Of a stretch of DNA of 64,000 bases, positions 42,643 through 50,684 are shown in pieces. The DNA is from PALSA-505 sp035308365. Lineage in GTDB: Bacteria > Actinomycetota > Actinomycetes > Streptosporangiales > Streptosporangiaceae. Position 1 is the stretch's first letter. The number at the start of each line of letters is the position of its first letter. A program made the position numbers and the translations under genes. The notes below the pieces were generated by a model, which did no database searches, had not been told where the DNA came from, and was given only the letters and a program-made list of their open reading frames with translations. Where the stretch lies: NCBI GenBank assembly GCA_035308365.1, contig DATGGU010000002.1, forward strand, positions 9,098 through 73,097, written 5' to 3'.

Positions 42643-44097
42643 TCAGAGCGGGATGTTGCCGTGCGCGCCGCGGGACGGGAACGCCTCGGCGATGGCCGTG
42701 GCGATCGCCGAACGGGTCCGGTGCGGCTCGATGACCTCATCGACCACGCCAAGGTCGACCGCACGGGCCAGCCCGCCAGACTCCTTCTCGTGCTCGGCGG
42801 CCAGTTCGAGCTCCACCTCGTGCCGCCGTTCGGTGGGCACGCCGGCCAGCTTGCGCCGGTACAGGATCCGGACCGCCGCGACCGCGCCCATCACCCCGAT
42901 CTCGGCCTCCGGCCAGGCGAACACGCGGGTCGCCCCCAGGGCGCGCGAGTTCATCGCGATGTATGCGCCGCCGTAGGACTTCCTGGTGACCAGGGTGACC
43001 CGTGGCACGCTGGCCTCGGCGAAGGCGTGCAGCAGCTTGGCGCCCCGGCGGACCACGCCGTCCCACTCCTGGCCGACCCCGGGCAGGTAGCCCGGCACAT
43101 CCACGATGACCACCAGCGGCACGCCGAAGGCGTCGCACATGCGCACGAAGCGGGCCGCCTTCTCCGCCGAGGTCGCGTCCAGGCAGCCACCGAGCCGCAG
43201 CGGGTTGTTGGCGATGACGCCGACCGTTCGGCCGCCGAACCTGCCCAGTTCGGTCACCACGTTCGGCGCCCATCTCGGGTGCAGTTCCACGCCCGGCTCA
43301 TCGAGCAGCGCGGTCACCAGCGGGCGCACGTCGTAGGCCCGGCGGGGCGAATCGGGCAGCAGTGCGCCCAGGTCGGCGCCTTCGGCGTCGGCGGCGCAGG
43401 CCACCGCCGTATCCATGGCCCCCTGCCTGCCGAGCAGCAGCGCCACCCGCCTGCCTTCGGCGATCGCGTCCCCGTGGGTGGCGGTGACGATGTGCACCAC
43501 ACCGGAGCGGCGGCTGTGCGGCTCGGGACCGCCCAGCCGCGCGGAGTCCACGTCCTCACCGGTGACGCTGCGCACCACGTCGGGCCCGGTGACGAAGATG
43601 CGGCCAGCCTCGGACAGGATCACCACGTCGGTGAGCGCGGGCCCGTAGGCCGCGCCGCCCGCGGCCGGGCCGAGCACTACCGAGATCTGCGGCACCACAC
43701 CGGACGCCCTGGTCATCGCCGCGAACACGGAGCCGACCGCGTGCAGGCTCTCCACCCCCTCGCGCAGCCTGGCGCCGCCGGAGTGCCACAGCCCGAGGAT
43801 GGGCGCGCCCAGCGCGATGGCCTCGTCGTAGGCGGCCACGATGGCCGCGCAGCCGGCACTGCCCATCGCACCACCCTGCATGCCGGGGTCGCTGGCGAAC
43901 GCCACCGCCTGCATGCCGTCGATCAGGCCGGTGCCCGCCTGCGCCCCGCTGTCGTCGGCCGGGCTGAGCTCGCGCAGCGTCCCGGCGTCGAACAGCGCGG
44001 CCAGCCGGTCCCGTGGCTGCCGCGGCTCGGGACCGGGCTGCTGTGGGATCGCGCTCGCCGGGCTTGCCGTCACGTTCGGGTTTTCGAGCAATGTCAC
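42643..44097 (-). CDS. accD: acyl-CoA carboxylase carboxyltransferase subunit
   Basis: Carboxyltransferase with both halves on one chain, 484 aa. Seen: N-terminal RDRLAALFDAGTLRELSPAD, oxyanion/CoA loops GGARLREGVESLHAVGSVF and GPAAGGAAYGPALTD, and in the C-terminal half DVPGYLPGVGQEWDGVVRRG and TRKSYGGAYIAMNSR. Position after fabF recalls the actinobacterial kas-accD6 arrangement, so it probably supplies malonyl-CoA. GTG at 44097; an upstream start is unsupported. Confidence 0.9.
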   Translation of the reverse strand: MTLLENPNVTASPASAIPQQPGPEPRQPRDRLAALFDAGTLRELSPADDSGAQAGTGLIDGMQAVAFASDPGMQGGAMGSAGCAAIVAAYDEAIALGAPILGLWHSGGARLREGVESLHAVGSVFAAMTRASGVVPQISVVLGPAAGGAAYGPALTDVVILSEAGRIFVTGPDVVRSVTGEDVDSARLGGPEPHSRRSGVVHIVTATHGDAIAEGRRVALLLGRQGAMDTAVACAADAEGADLGALLPDSPRRAYDVRPLVTALLDEPGVELHPRWAPNVVTELGRFGGRTVGVIANNPLRLGGCLDATSAEKAARFVRMCDAFGVPLVVIVDVPGYLPGVGQEWDGVVRRGAKLLHAFAEASVPRVTLVTRKSYGGAYIAMNSRALGATRVFAWPEAEIGVMGAVAAVRILYRRKLAGVPTERRHEVELELAAEHEKESGGLARAVDLGVVDEVIEPHRTRSAIATAIAEAFPSRGAHGNIPL

Positions 44098-44214
44098 CGT
44101 CCTGCCCTTCCTGCGGGTGGTGGAAGAGACCCTTTCAAAATCATCACAGCAATCGTGAAAGCCGGCTCTTACCTGCAACTTTCATCCGATGGGCCTAAGC
44201 TTTCGAAGGGTCGC

Positions 44215-45537
44215 TCAGACAGCAGTGAAGGCGAGCGCCACGTTGGACCCGCCGAAGCCGAAGGAGTTGTTCAGCGCCACCATGGGGGCGCCGTCATGGG
44301 ATGCCAGCGACCGGGGTTCGGTCGCGATGTCGAGCCGGACCTCGTCGTCGGGGTCGTCAAGGTTGACGGTGGGTGGCGCGACCTGCTCGCGCAGGGCCAG
44401 GATCGTGGCGATGGACTCCAGCGCGCCCGCGCCGCCGAGCAGATGCCCCGTCGTCGACTTGGTCGCCGAGACCACCACGCCGTCGGCGGCCTCGCCCAAG
44501 GCGGCCCTGATGGCCTGGGCCTCCGCGAGATCGCCCGCCTCTGTCGAGGTGGCATGCGCGTTGATGTGCACCACCCGCCCGGCGGGCAGCCTGGCGTCGG
44601 CGAGCGCCCGGCTCATGGCCAGCGCCGCTCCCTTGCCACCGGGCAGCGGCTGGGCGATGTGGTGCGCGTCCGCCGAGTAACCGTATCCGGCTGCCACGGC
44701 GAGCACGTTCGCGCCCCGGCGGGCCGCGTGCGCGGCGGACTCCAGCACCAGCATGCCCGCGCCCTCGCCGAGCACGAAGCCGTCCCTGCCCTTGTCGAAC
44801 GGCCGTGACGCCCGCAACGGCTCGTCGTTCCTGGTGGACAGCGCGCGCATGGCCGCGAAGGCCGCGATGTTCAGCGGGATGATGGCGGCCTCGGTGCCGC
44901 CTGCCAGCACGACGTCGGCCCGGCCCGACCTGATCATGTCGATGGCGTAGGCGATCGACTCCGCACCGGACGCGCACGCACTCACCGTGGTGTGCACGCC
45001 GGCCTGCGCGCCGATCTCGATGCTGATCCAGCCGGCCGATCCGTTGGGCATGAGCATCGGCACCGTGTAAGGCGACAGGCGCTGCCAGCCCTTGGTGTTC
45101 AGTGTCTCGTAGGCGCTGATCGTCGAGGACACGCCGCCGATGCCGCTGGAGACCGCGACGCCGATCCGGTCCGGGCCGGCCTGCGGGGCGCCCGCGCCGG
45201 CCCAGGCTTCCCTGGCGGCGACGAGCGCGAACTGCTCACAGCGGTCCATGCGGCGTGCCTGCACCCGGTCGAGAACGGTCGCCGGGTCCACGGCGGCGGG
45301 AGCGGCGATGCGCACCGGCAGTTCGCCCGCCCACTCGGCGGTGAGCGGGCGTACGCCGCTGTGGCCGGCCAGCAGGGCCTGCCAGGTACTGGCCACATCA
45401 CCGCCGAGCGGTGTGGTCGCACCGAGCCCGGTGACCACGACGGCAGCCTGGCCCGTGCCAGTCTGAGCTGGGCCACTCTGAGCTGGGCCACTCTGAGCTG
45501 GGCCCGGTGCGGCCGCACTCGCTGACGTTGGGTCCAC
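44215..45537 (-). CDS. fabF: beta-ketoacyl-ACP synthase II
   Basis: Elongating condensing enzyme of type II fatty-acid synthesis, 440 aa. Catalytic triad seen: Cys188 in VSACASGAES, His328 in INAHATSTEAGD, His365 in KSTTGHLLGGAGALES. The start is GTG 45537, preceded by GAGGAG. The first 30 residues are a low-complexity leader with three PAQSG units from a 15-bp DNA repeat; the enzyme proper begins AAVVVTGLGATTPLG. Operon: fabD-fabH-acpP-fabF-accD. Confidence 0.95.
   Translation of the reverse strand: MDPTSASAAAPGPAQSGPAQSGPAQTGTGQAAVVVTGLGATTPLGGDVASTWQALLAGHSGVRPLTAEWAGELPVRIAAPAAVDPATVLDRVQARRMDRCEQFALVAAREAWAGAGAPQAGPDRIGVAVSSGIGGVSSTISAYETLNTKGWQRLSPYTVPMLMPNGSAGWISIEIGAQAGVHTTVSACASGAESIAYAIDMIRSGRADVVLAGGTEAAIIPLNIAAFAAMRALSTRNDEPLRASRPFDKGRDGFVLGEGAGMLVLESAAHAARRGANVLAVAAGYGYSADAHHIAQPLPGGKGAALAMSRALADARLPAGRVVHINAHATSTEAGDLAEAQAIRAALGEAADGVVVSATKSTTGHLLGGAGALESIATILALREQVAPPTVNLDDPDDEVRLDIATEPRSLASHDGAPMVALNNSFGFGGSNVALAFTAV
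45462..45506. repeat. 15-bp tandem repeat inside fabF
   Basis: TCTGAGCTGGGCCAC at 45462-45476 and 45477-45491, then a copy differing in the last two bases at 45492-45506. Encodes PAQSG-type repeats in the N-terminal leader of FabF. Confidence 0.85.
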
Positions 45538-45590
45538 TGAGATCAGCTCCTCTGGGTTGAACCTGACTGACCGCGGGCCGGCCAGGTGGG

Positions 45591-45845
45591 TCAAGCCGTG
45601 ACGCCGGAACGCTGGACGAAGTGCACGACGTCCTGGACGGTCTTGAGGTTCTTGAGTTCCTCGTCGGGGATCTCCACGCCGAACTTGTCCTGCGCGGCGA
45701 CGGCGATCTCGACCATGGACAGCGAGTCGATGTCGAGGTCGTCGACGAAGCTCTTGTCCGGCGTCACCTCGTCGGCCGGGACCCCGGCGATCTCGTCGAT
45801 GATCTCGCCGAGCCCTTCCAGGATTTCCTTTTCGGTCATTGCCAT
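45591..45845 (-). CDS. acpP: acyl carrier protein
   Basis: 84-residue acidic ACP; the phosphopantetheine Ser is Ser41 in DLDIDSLSMVEI. Helix IV region and the end VQRSGVTA are normal. AGGAGAC precedes the ATG. Lies between fabH and fabF, 35 and 53 bp apart. Confidence 0.96.
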   Translation of the reverse strand: MAMTEKEILEGLGEIIDEIAGVPADEVTPDKSFVDDLDIDSLSMVEIAVAAQDKFGVEIPDEELKNLKTVQDVVHFVQRSGVTA

Positions 45846-45880
45846 CGGTGCGTTGTCTCCTTGTCGTCGTGTGGTAGTGG

Positions 45881-46876
45881 TCAGGGCATCGTGATCACTT
45901 GGGCCGCGTAGCTCAGCCCGGCGCCGAAGCCCAGGAGCAGCGCGTGCTCCCCTGAGCCGAGTTCGTCCCGCTCGATCATCCGCGACAGCGCCAGCGGGAT
46001 CGACGCCGACGAGGTGTTGCCCGCGTGCACGATATCGTCGGCCACCCGCTCCCTGGGCACCCCGAGCTGGCGGGCGAGCGATTCCATGATCCGCAGGTTG
46101 GCCTGATGCGGGACGAACGCGGCCAGATCCTGTGGGTCCACGCCGGCCTTGGCGCAGGCGGCCTGTGCGACCGGGTGCAACTTGGTGGTGGCCCAGCGGA
46201 ACACCGCCTGGCCCTCCTGGGTGATGAACGAGTTGCGGTCGGCGATCTGGATCGTGCCGGCCAGGTCGCCGGCGCTGCCCCAGGCTACCGGGCCGATCCC
46301 GGCCTGGCCCGGCCCGGCCGCCGGGCCGACCACGGCAGCACCCGCGCCATCGGCGAAGATGATACAGGTGGACCTGTCGGTCCAGTCCACCCACTGGGAC
46401 AGCTTCTCCGCGCCGATCACCAGGACGTGCCTGGCAGATCCGGCGCGGACGGCGTCGCTGGCGCCCGCCAGGGCATAGCAGAATCCCGCACACGCCGCGT
46501 TCAGGTCGTAAGCGGCCGGCGCGGTGATGCCGAGCCGGTGCGCCACGGTGGCGGACACGTTCGGTATCTGCACCTCGTGGGTGCAGGTGGCAACGATCAC
46601 CAGGTCGATGTCGGCGGGGGACAGGCCGCTCGCCGCGATGGCCTTCCCGCCGGCCGCAACCGCCATGTCCGGAACGGACTCGTCCGGCCCGGCGATCCGG
46701 CGGCTCGCTATGCCGACCCGGGCGCGGATCCACTCATCGCTGGTGTCCACCGTCCTGGCCAGGTCATCGTTGGTGACCTCGTTGGCCGGCTGGTATCCGC
46801 CGAAGGCCAGGATCCTGGCCCCGGCCGCACCTTGCTCTGCTGGCCGCAAAGACACCCTGCGGATTTCCGATCGCAT
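45881..46876 (-). CDS. fabH: beta-ketoacyl-ACP synthase III
   Basis: Starts fatty-acid chains from acyl-CoA and malonyl-ACP. 331 aa. Cys129 in NAACAGFCYAL, His257 in VPHQANLRI and Asn287 in HAGNTSSASIP form the triad. The start codon overlaps the fabD stop (TGATG), so translation is coupled; an upstream GTG/ATG in the fabD frame region is not needed. Confidence 0.95.
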   Translation of the reverse strand: MRSEIRRVSLRPAEQGAAGARILAFGGYQPANEVTNDDLARTVDTSDEWIRARVGIASRRIAGPDESVPDMAVAAGGKAIAASGLSPADIDLVIVATCTHEVQIPNVSATVAHRLGITAPAAYDLNAACAGFCYALAGASDAVRAGSARHVLVIGAEKLSQWVDWTDRSTCIIFADGAGAAVVGPAAGPGQAGIGPVAWGSAGDLAGTIQIADRNSFITQEGQAVFRWATTKLHPVAQAACAKAGVDPQDLAAFVPHQANLRIMESLARQLGVPRERVADDIVHAGNTSSASIPLALSRMIERDELGSGEHALLLGFGAGLSYAAQVITMP

Positions 46877-48111
46877 CAGACCGCCTTCTGCTCGGATGCC
46901 TGAGGCTGCAACCGAAGGAGAGGCTGTCCGGTGTTGACCGGATCCCCATCCTCGACCAGCCACTCGATGATCGCCCCCGGGCAGGGCGCGGTCACCGGCT
47001 TGCGGTCGGCGCGCGCCTCGATGAGACCGAGTTCGGCCCCGGTTCCGACGACGGCTCCCAGCGCCACCGGCTCACCCGCCCGGAAAGTTCCTGCCGCCGG
47101 GGCGACCAGCAGCCGCCACTCCGGGCCGTGGCTGTCCGCCCCCGGGTGATGGCCGTCCAGCGGGTCGTCGTCATCCAGCCCGGCCGCGCCGTGCTCGGCC
47201 GCGAGCGCCCGTGCCGCGTCGAGCTGATCAGGTGTCTTGAGTGCGAGCAGCGCCACCCCCGGCAGCGCCCGCCTGGCCAGGCCGGTCAGCGTCCCGGCGG
47301 GGGGCAGCTCGATGAGCGCTGTCACACCCAGCCCGGCCATGGACCGCATGCACTCGTCCCACCGGACCGGCGCGCTGACCTGGTTGACGATGCGGGCGAG
47401 CCAGTCGGCCCCGGAGCGGGCCGGCGCGCCGTCACGGTTCGACAGCACCGTGATGGCCGGGTCGCTGACGGCGATCCCCGCCGCCGCCTCACGCAGCGCG
47501 TCAACGGCGGGTGCCATGTGCCTGGTGTGGAACGCGCCCGCCACCCGCAACGGCTTCAGCCGCGCCTTGGCCGGCGGGCTGGCGGCGAAGGCGGCCAGCT
47601 CGGGCAGCGGGCCGGCGGCCACGATCTGGCCGGCCCCGTTCACGTTGGCGGGGGTGAGCCCGTGCGCCTCGACCGAGGCGAGCACCTCCTTCTCGTCCCC
47701 GCCGAGCACCGCGGTCATGCCGGTCGGCGTCATGGCCGCCGCGGCTGCCATGGCCTTGCCCCTGACCTGGACGAGCCGCAGCGCGTCGTCCGCACTGAGC
47801 ACACCGGCGATGGCTCCCGCGGTCAGCTCGCCCACGCTGTGCCCCGCGGTCGCCTGGGCGTGGCTCGCGACGTCGGCAAGCTCACCGAACGCCGCCTCGG
47901 CCGCCGCCAGCCCGGCCGCTACCAGGAGCGGCTGCGCGATCGCGGTATCGGTGATCTCGTCGGCGCTGGCTGTGGTGCCGTACCGGATGAGATCGCATCC
48001 AGCCAGCTCGGACCGGGCGGCCAGGCGGCCGGTCACCCCGGGGAGTTCGAGCCAGGGAGCGAGGAATCCCGGAGCCTGGGCACCCTGGCCGGGAGCGACG
48101 ATGACAAGCAT
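46876..48111 (-). CDS. fabD: malonyl-CoA:ACP transacylase with C-terminal lipoyl/biotinyl-like domain
   Basis: 411 aa, about 100 longer than a standard FabD. Residues 1-305 are the transferase: APGQGAQAPGF, Ser92 in GHSVGELTAG, Arg117 in VQVRGKAM, His195 in AFHTRHM. Residues 306-331 form an acidic linker; residues 332-402 read like a biotinyl/lipoyl hammerhead (VTAPCPGAIIEWLVEDGDPV, NTGQPLLRL) but the modified lysine position is EARAD, so no cofactor can be attached at the usual place. Probably a structural or docking domain. Confidence 0.93.
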   Translation of the reverse strand: MLVIVAPGQGAQAPGFLAPWLELPGVTGRLAARSELAGCDLIRYGTTASADEITDTAIAQPLLVAAGLAAAEAAFGELADVASHAQATAGHSVGELTAGAIAGVLSADDALRLVQVRGKAMAAAAAMTPTGMTAVLGGDEKEVLASVEAHGLTPANVNGAGQIVAAGPLPELAAFAASPPAKARLKPLRVAGAFHTRHMAPAVDALREAAAGIAVSDPAITVLSNRDGAPARSGADWLARIVNQVSAPVRWDECMRSMAGLGVTALIELPPAGTLTGLARRALPGVALLALKTPDQLDAARALAAEHGAAGLDDDDPLDGHHPGADSHGPEWRLLVAPAAGTFRAGEPVALGAVVGTGAELGLIEARADRKPVTAPCPGAIIEWLVEDGDPVNTGQPLLRLQPQASEQKAV

Positions 48112-48237
48112 TACTCCACACTGCCCTGTAGGAGACCACTATATGAATGCGGGAGTCGACGAACTTTTTGGGCTTTCCTTTGTAGGTTACCGCTAAAACG
48201 AACGTGTGGTGACAACGCCGTATGGCCAGCCCAGGCC

Positions 48238-49518
48238 CTATCGCGAGCCCGGCCGGCCGGACAGTCGCCCCAGGACGATCGACACCCACAGCGCGAATGC
48301 CCCGCGGCCCTCCGCCGGGGCATAGCCGGTCAGCTCGGCCACCCGGCGCAGCCGGTAGCGGACCGTGTTCGGGTGGACGAAGAGCATCCGGGCCGTGGCC
48401 TCCAGCGAGGAGCCCTGCTCCAGGTAGGCCGTCACCGTGTCGAGCAGCGACGGGCCGCCGCTGAGCAGGGTCTGGTAGACGTCGCGGACGAGCTGTTCCC
48501 TGGCCACCTGGTCGCCGTCGATGGCGCGCTCGGGCAGCAGGTCGTCCGCGAACACGGGCCGCGGCGCATCCGGCCAGGCCGCGGCCGCGCGCAACCCGGC
48601 CAGGGCGGCCTGCGCCGACCGGGTGGCCGACTGCAGGTCGGGCACGGCGGCGCCGACGACGATCGGACCGGCGCCGAACCGGCCGGCCAGTTGCCGCGCG
48701 GCGGCAAGCGGGTTGGGGGTACCACCGACCACCACGATCAGCCGGTGCCCGTGCACCCCGGCGAGCAGGTCGATCCGGGCCCGGCGGGCGATGATCCGCA
48801 GGTCGTCGATGACCAGTTCGGCCTTGTTCCCGTCGGCCCGGCCGGCGATCACGGCGACCGGGGAGGACGACCAGCTCAGCGCCGACGCCCAGGATTGCAG
48901 GCCCACCTCGGTCTCGCCGCGCACCAGGGAGTCGACGACGAGCGCCTCGAGCCGCGCGTCCCAGGCGCCGCGGGCCTCGGCGGTCCGCGCGTACACCTGC
49001 GCGGCGCCGAACGCGATCTCCCTGGTGTAGCGGAGCACCGCCTCGCGCAGGCTGGCCTGCCCGCCGGGCGCGGCAAGCTCGTCCACCCGGGCCTCGACCA
49101 CGTCGATGATGACCCGGACCATCTCCACCGCCTGCTGCAGGCTGACCGCCCTGGCCAGCTCGCGCGGCGCCGTGCCGAACACCTCACCGGTGACGGCGGG
49201 CCTGGCCCGCTCGGGGTGCTTCACCCACTCGACGAACGCGGCGATGCCGGCCTGGGCGACCAGGCCCAGCCAGGACCGGTTCTCCGCGGACATCGCCGCG
49301 AACCAGGGCAGCCTGGCGTCCATCGCCGCCATGGCGGCCGTGCCGAGCGTCCCGGTAGCCCGTTCCAGGCGCTGGATGGTCTCGGCCCCGACACCGCTGT
49401 TCGGCTGCGGACGGGCGGTGGCCGCCGGCGCACCGGTGTCCGCCGGCCGGGTGGCCGGGCCGCTGCCGGTGTGGCCGTTGTCCGCGCGGGCCAGCTCCGG
49501 CCGTTGCGTTCCCTTCAC
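48238..49518 (-). CDS. fasR: PucR-family regulator of fatty-acid genes (FasR-like)
   Basis: 426 aa. The C-terminal HTH_30 domain is clear: AYLEQGSSLEATARMLFVHP with NTVRYRLRRVAELTGYAP. The middle region resembles GGDEF-like PucR sensor folds. In Streptomyces the regulator at this position, FasR, activates fabD-fabH-acpP-fabF; the same layout here makes that role likely. The 126-bp gap to fabD (48112-48237) presumably carries the operon promoter; it is AT-richer than average, but I cannot point to a single operator. Confidence 0.88.
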   Translation of the reverse strand: MKGTQRPELARADNGHTGSGPATRPADTGAPAATARPQPNSGVGAETIQRLERATGTLGTAAMAAMDARLPWFAAMSAENRSWLGLVAQAGIAAFVEWVKHPERARPAVTGEVFGTAPRELARAVSLQQAVEMVRVIIDVVEARVDELAAPGGQASLREAVLRYTREIAFGAAQVYARTAEARGAWDARLEALVVDSLVRGETEVGLQSWASALSWSSSPVAVIAGRADGNKAELVIDDLRIIARRARIDLLAGVHGHRLIVVVGGTPNPLAAARQLAGRFGAGPIVVGAAVPDLQSATRSAQAALAGLRAAAAWPDAPRPVFADDLLPERAIDGDQVAREQLVRDVYQTLLSGGPSLLDTVTAYLEQGSSLEATARMLFVHPNTVRYRLRRVAELTGYAPAEGRGAFALWVSIVLGRLSGRPGSR

Positions 49519-49625
49519 CCCCCCTAGCCTGTCACGCCTGAGGTAAAAACCCCAACTTAGGTAGGAAAAGCTCTTTGAGCAGGGACGTCCCGAGAGTGTC
49601 GGTGAGAATGTTTAAGGTGAGGGCT

Positions 49626-50441
49626 GTGACTACGCAAGCGGAAAAAGCACGCCACTTCTTGTCGCTCCATCGCCCCGGGGAGCCGCTGCTGCTGCCCAAC
49701 CCGTGGGATCTGGGCTCGGCCCGGGTGCTCGCCTCGCTCGGCTTTCAGGCGCTGGCGACGACGAGCAGTGGCTTCGCCATGTCCCTGGGCCGCCAGGACG
49801 GGTCGGTCAGCAGGGACGAGGCGCTGGAGCACGCGCGCAGCATCGCCGGCGGCACCGGGCTGCCGGTGTCGGCCGACCTGGAGCACGGGTTCGCCGACGA
49901 CCCGGCCGGCGTCGCGCAGACCGTGCGGCTGGCCATCGGGACCGGCCTGGCCGGCTGTTCCATCGAGGATTCCACCGGCTCGCCGGATGATCCCATCTAC
50001 GAGATCGGCCTGGCGGCCGAGCGGATCACGGCGGCGGCCGAGGCGGCGCACGCCGGTGAGGTGCCGTTCGTGCTCACCGCGCGGTCGGAGAACTACCTGC
50101 ACGGCAGGCCGGATCTCGCCGACACGATCACGAGGCTGCAGGCATTCCAGGAGGCCGGCGCGGACGTGCTGTACGCCCCGGGCCTGACCAGGCTGGAAGA
50201 CATCCGCCAGGTCGTCGCGTCGGTGGACCGGCCGGTCAACGTGCTGGCCATGCCGGCCGTCCCACCGGTCGCCGAGCTGGCCGCGGCCGGGGTCGCCAGG
50301 ATCTCGGTCGGCGGGGCGTTCTTCTATGTCGCCTACAGCGCACTCGCCGACGCCGCCACCGAGCTGCGCGCCCAGGGCACCTTCACCTACGGCACCGCCC
50401 GCGCCAACCCCGCCGTCAGCGCCGCGTTCGAGGCCCAGTGA
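49626..50441 (+). CDS. isocitrate lyase / PEP mutase family protein
   Basis: TIM-barrel C-C or P-C lyase homologue, 271 aa. Seen: LLLPNPWDLGSARVLASLGF, VSADLEHGFADDP (metal-binding region), GCSIEDSTG and FVLTARSENYLHG. The set matches the oxaloacetate/2-methylisocitrate-like group of unknown substrate. The GTG at 49626 follows AAGGTGAGG; an ATG at 49608 is possible. Divergent from the fasR gene; their promoters share 49519-49625. Confidence 0.85.
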   Translation: MTTQAEKARHFLSLHRPGEPLLLPNPWDLGSARVLASLGFQALATTSSGFAMSLGRQDGSVSRDEALEHARSIAGGTGLPVSADLEHGFADDPAGVAQTVRLAIGTGLAGCSIEDSTGSPDDPIYEIGLAAERITAAAEAAHAGEVPFVLTARSENYLHGRPDLADTITRLQAFQEAGADVLYAPGLTRLEDIRQVVASVDRPVNVLAMPAVPPVAELAAAGVARISVGGAFFYVAYSALADAATELRAQGTFTYGTARANPAVSAAFEAQ

Positions 50442-50633
50442 TTCCGGCTCGCTGGCGCTAGGCCGTATCTTGGCGCTCTCCTTGATGACAGTCGAGCATT
50501 CCGCGATTGCGGCCAGCCGCCTGCGGACTCGCAGGCCAGCAACGTCGCCGCGGGTCAGCTTTCCCTGTGCCGCCTCTCCGGCCCCCCTCGCGCCCGCTGG
50601 CGCGATCGGCAGGCCGCTGCTTCGTACTGTGCA

Positions 50634-50670
50634 CCCGGGCGGCCACGGCACAAGACCGGGGCCGCCCGGG
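50634..50670 (-). terminator. hairpin terminator of aceE
   Basis: 11-bp perfect stem CCCGGGCGGCC / GGCCGCCCGGG with a 15-nt loop, 14 bp after the aceE stop on the minus strand. Bases 50442-50633 hold no gene. Confidence 0.6.
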
Positions 50671-50684
50671 TCTCAGCGATCGTG

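Noticed and set aside
41596..44808. Very long open frame on the plus strand opposite accD and the sulfotransferase
   Set aside because: High-GC DNA keeps the antisense frame free of stops; the decoded protein is His/Arg/Gly-rich with no family motifs, while the minus strand carries clear enzymes.
45846..46733. Upstream extension of the ACP frame through fabH
   Set aside because: The frame is open but decodes Arg/Gly-rich shadow of fabH; the ACP start at 45845 has a proper ribosome site.
47128..49527. Long plus-strand frame across fabD and fasR
   Set aside because: Spans two well-supported minus-strand genes and the promoter between them; antisense artefact.
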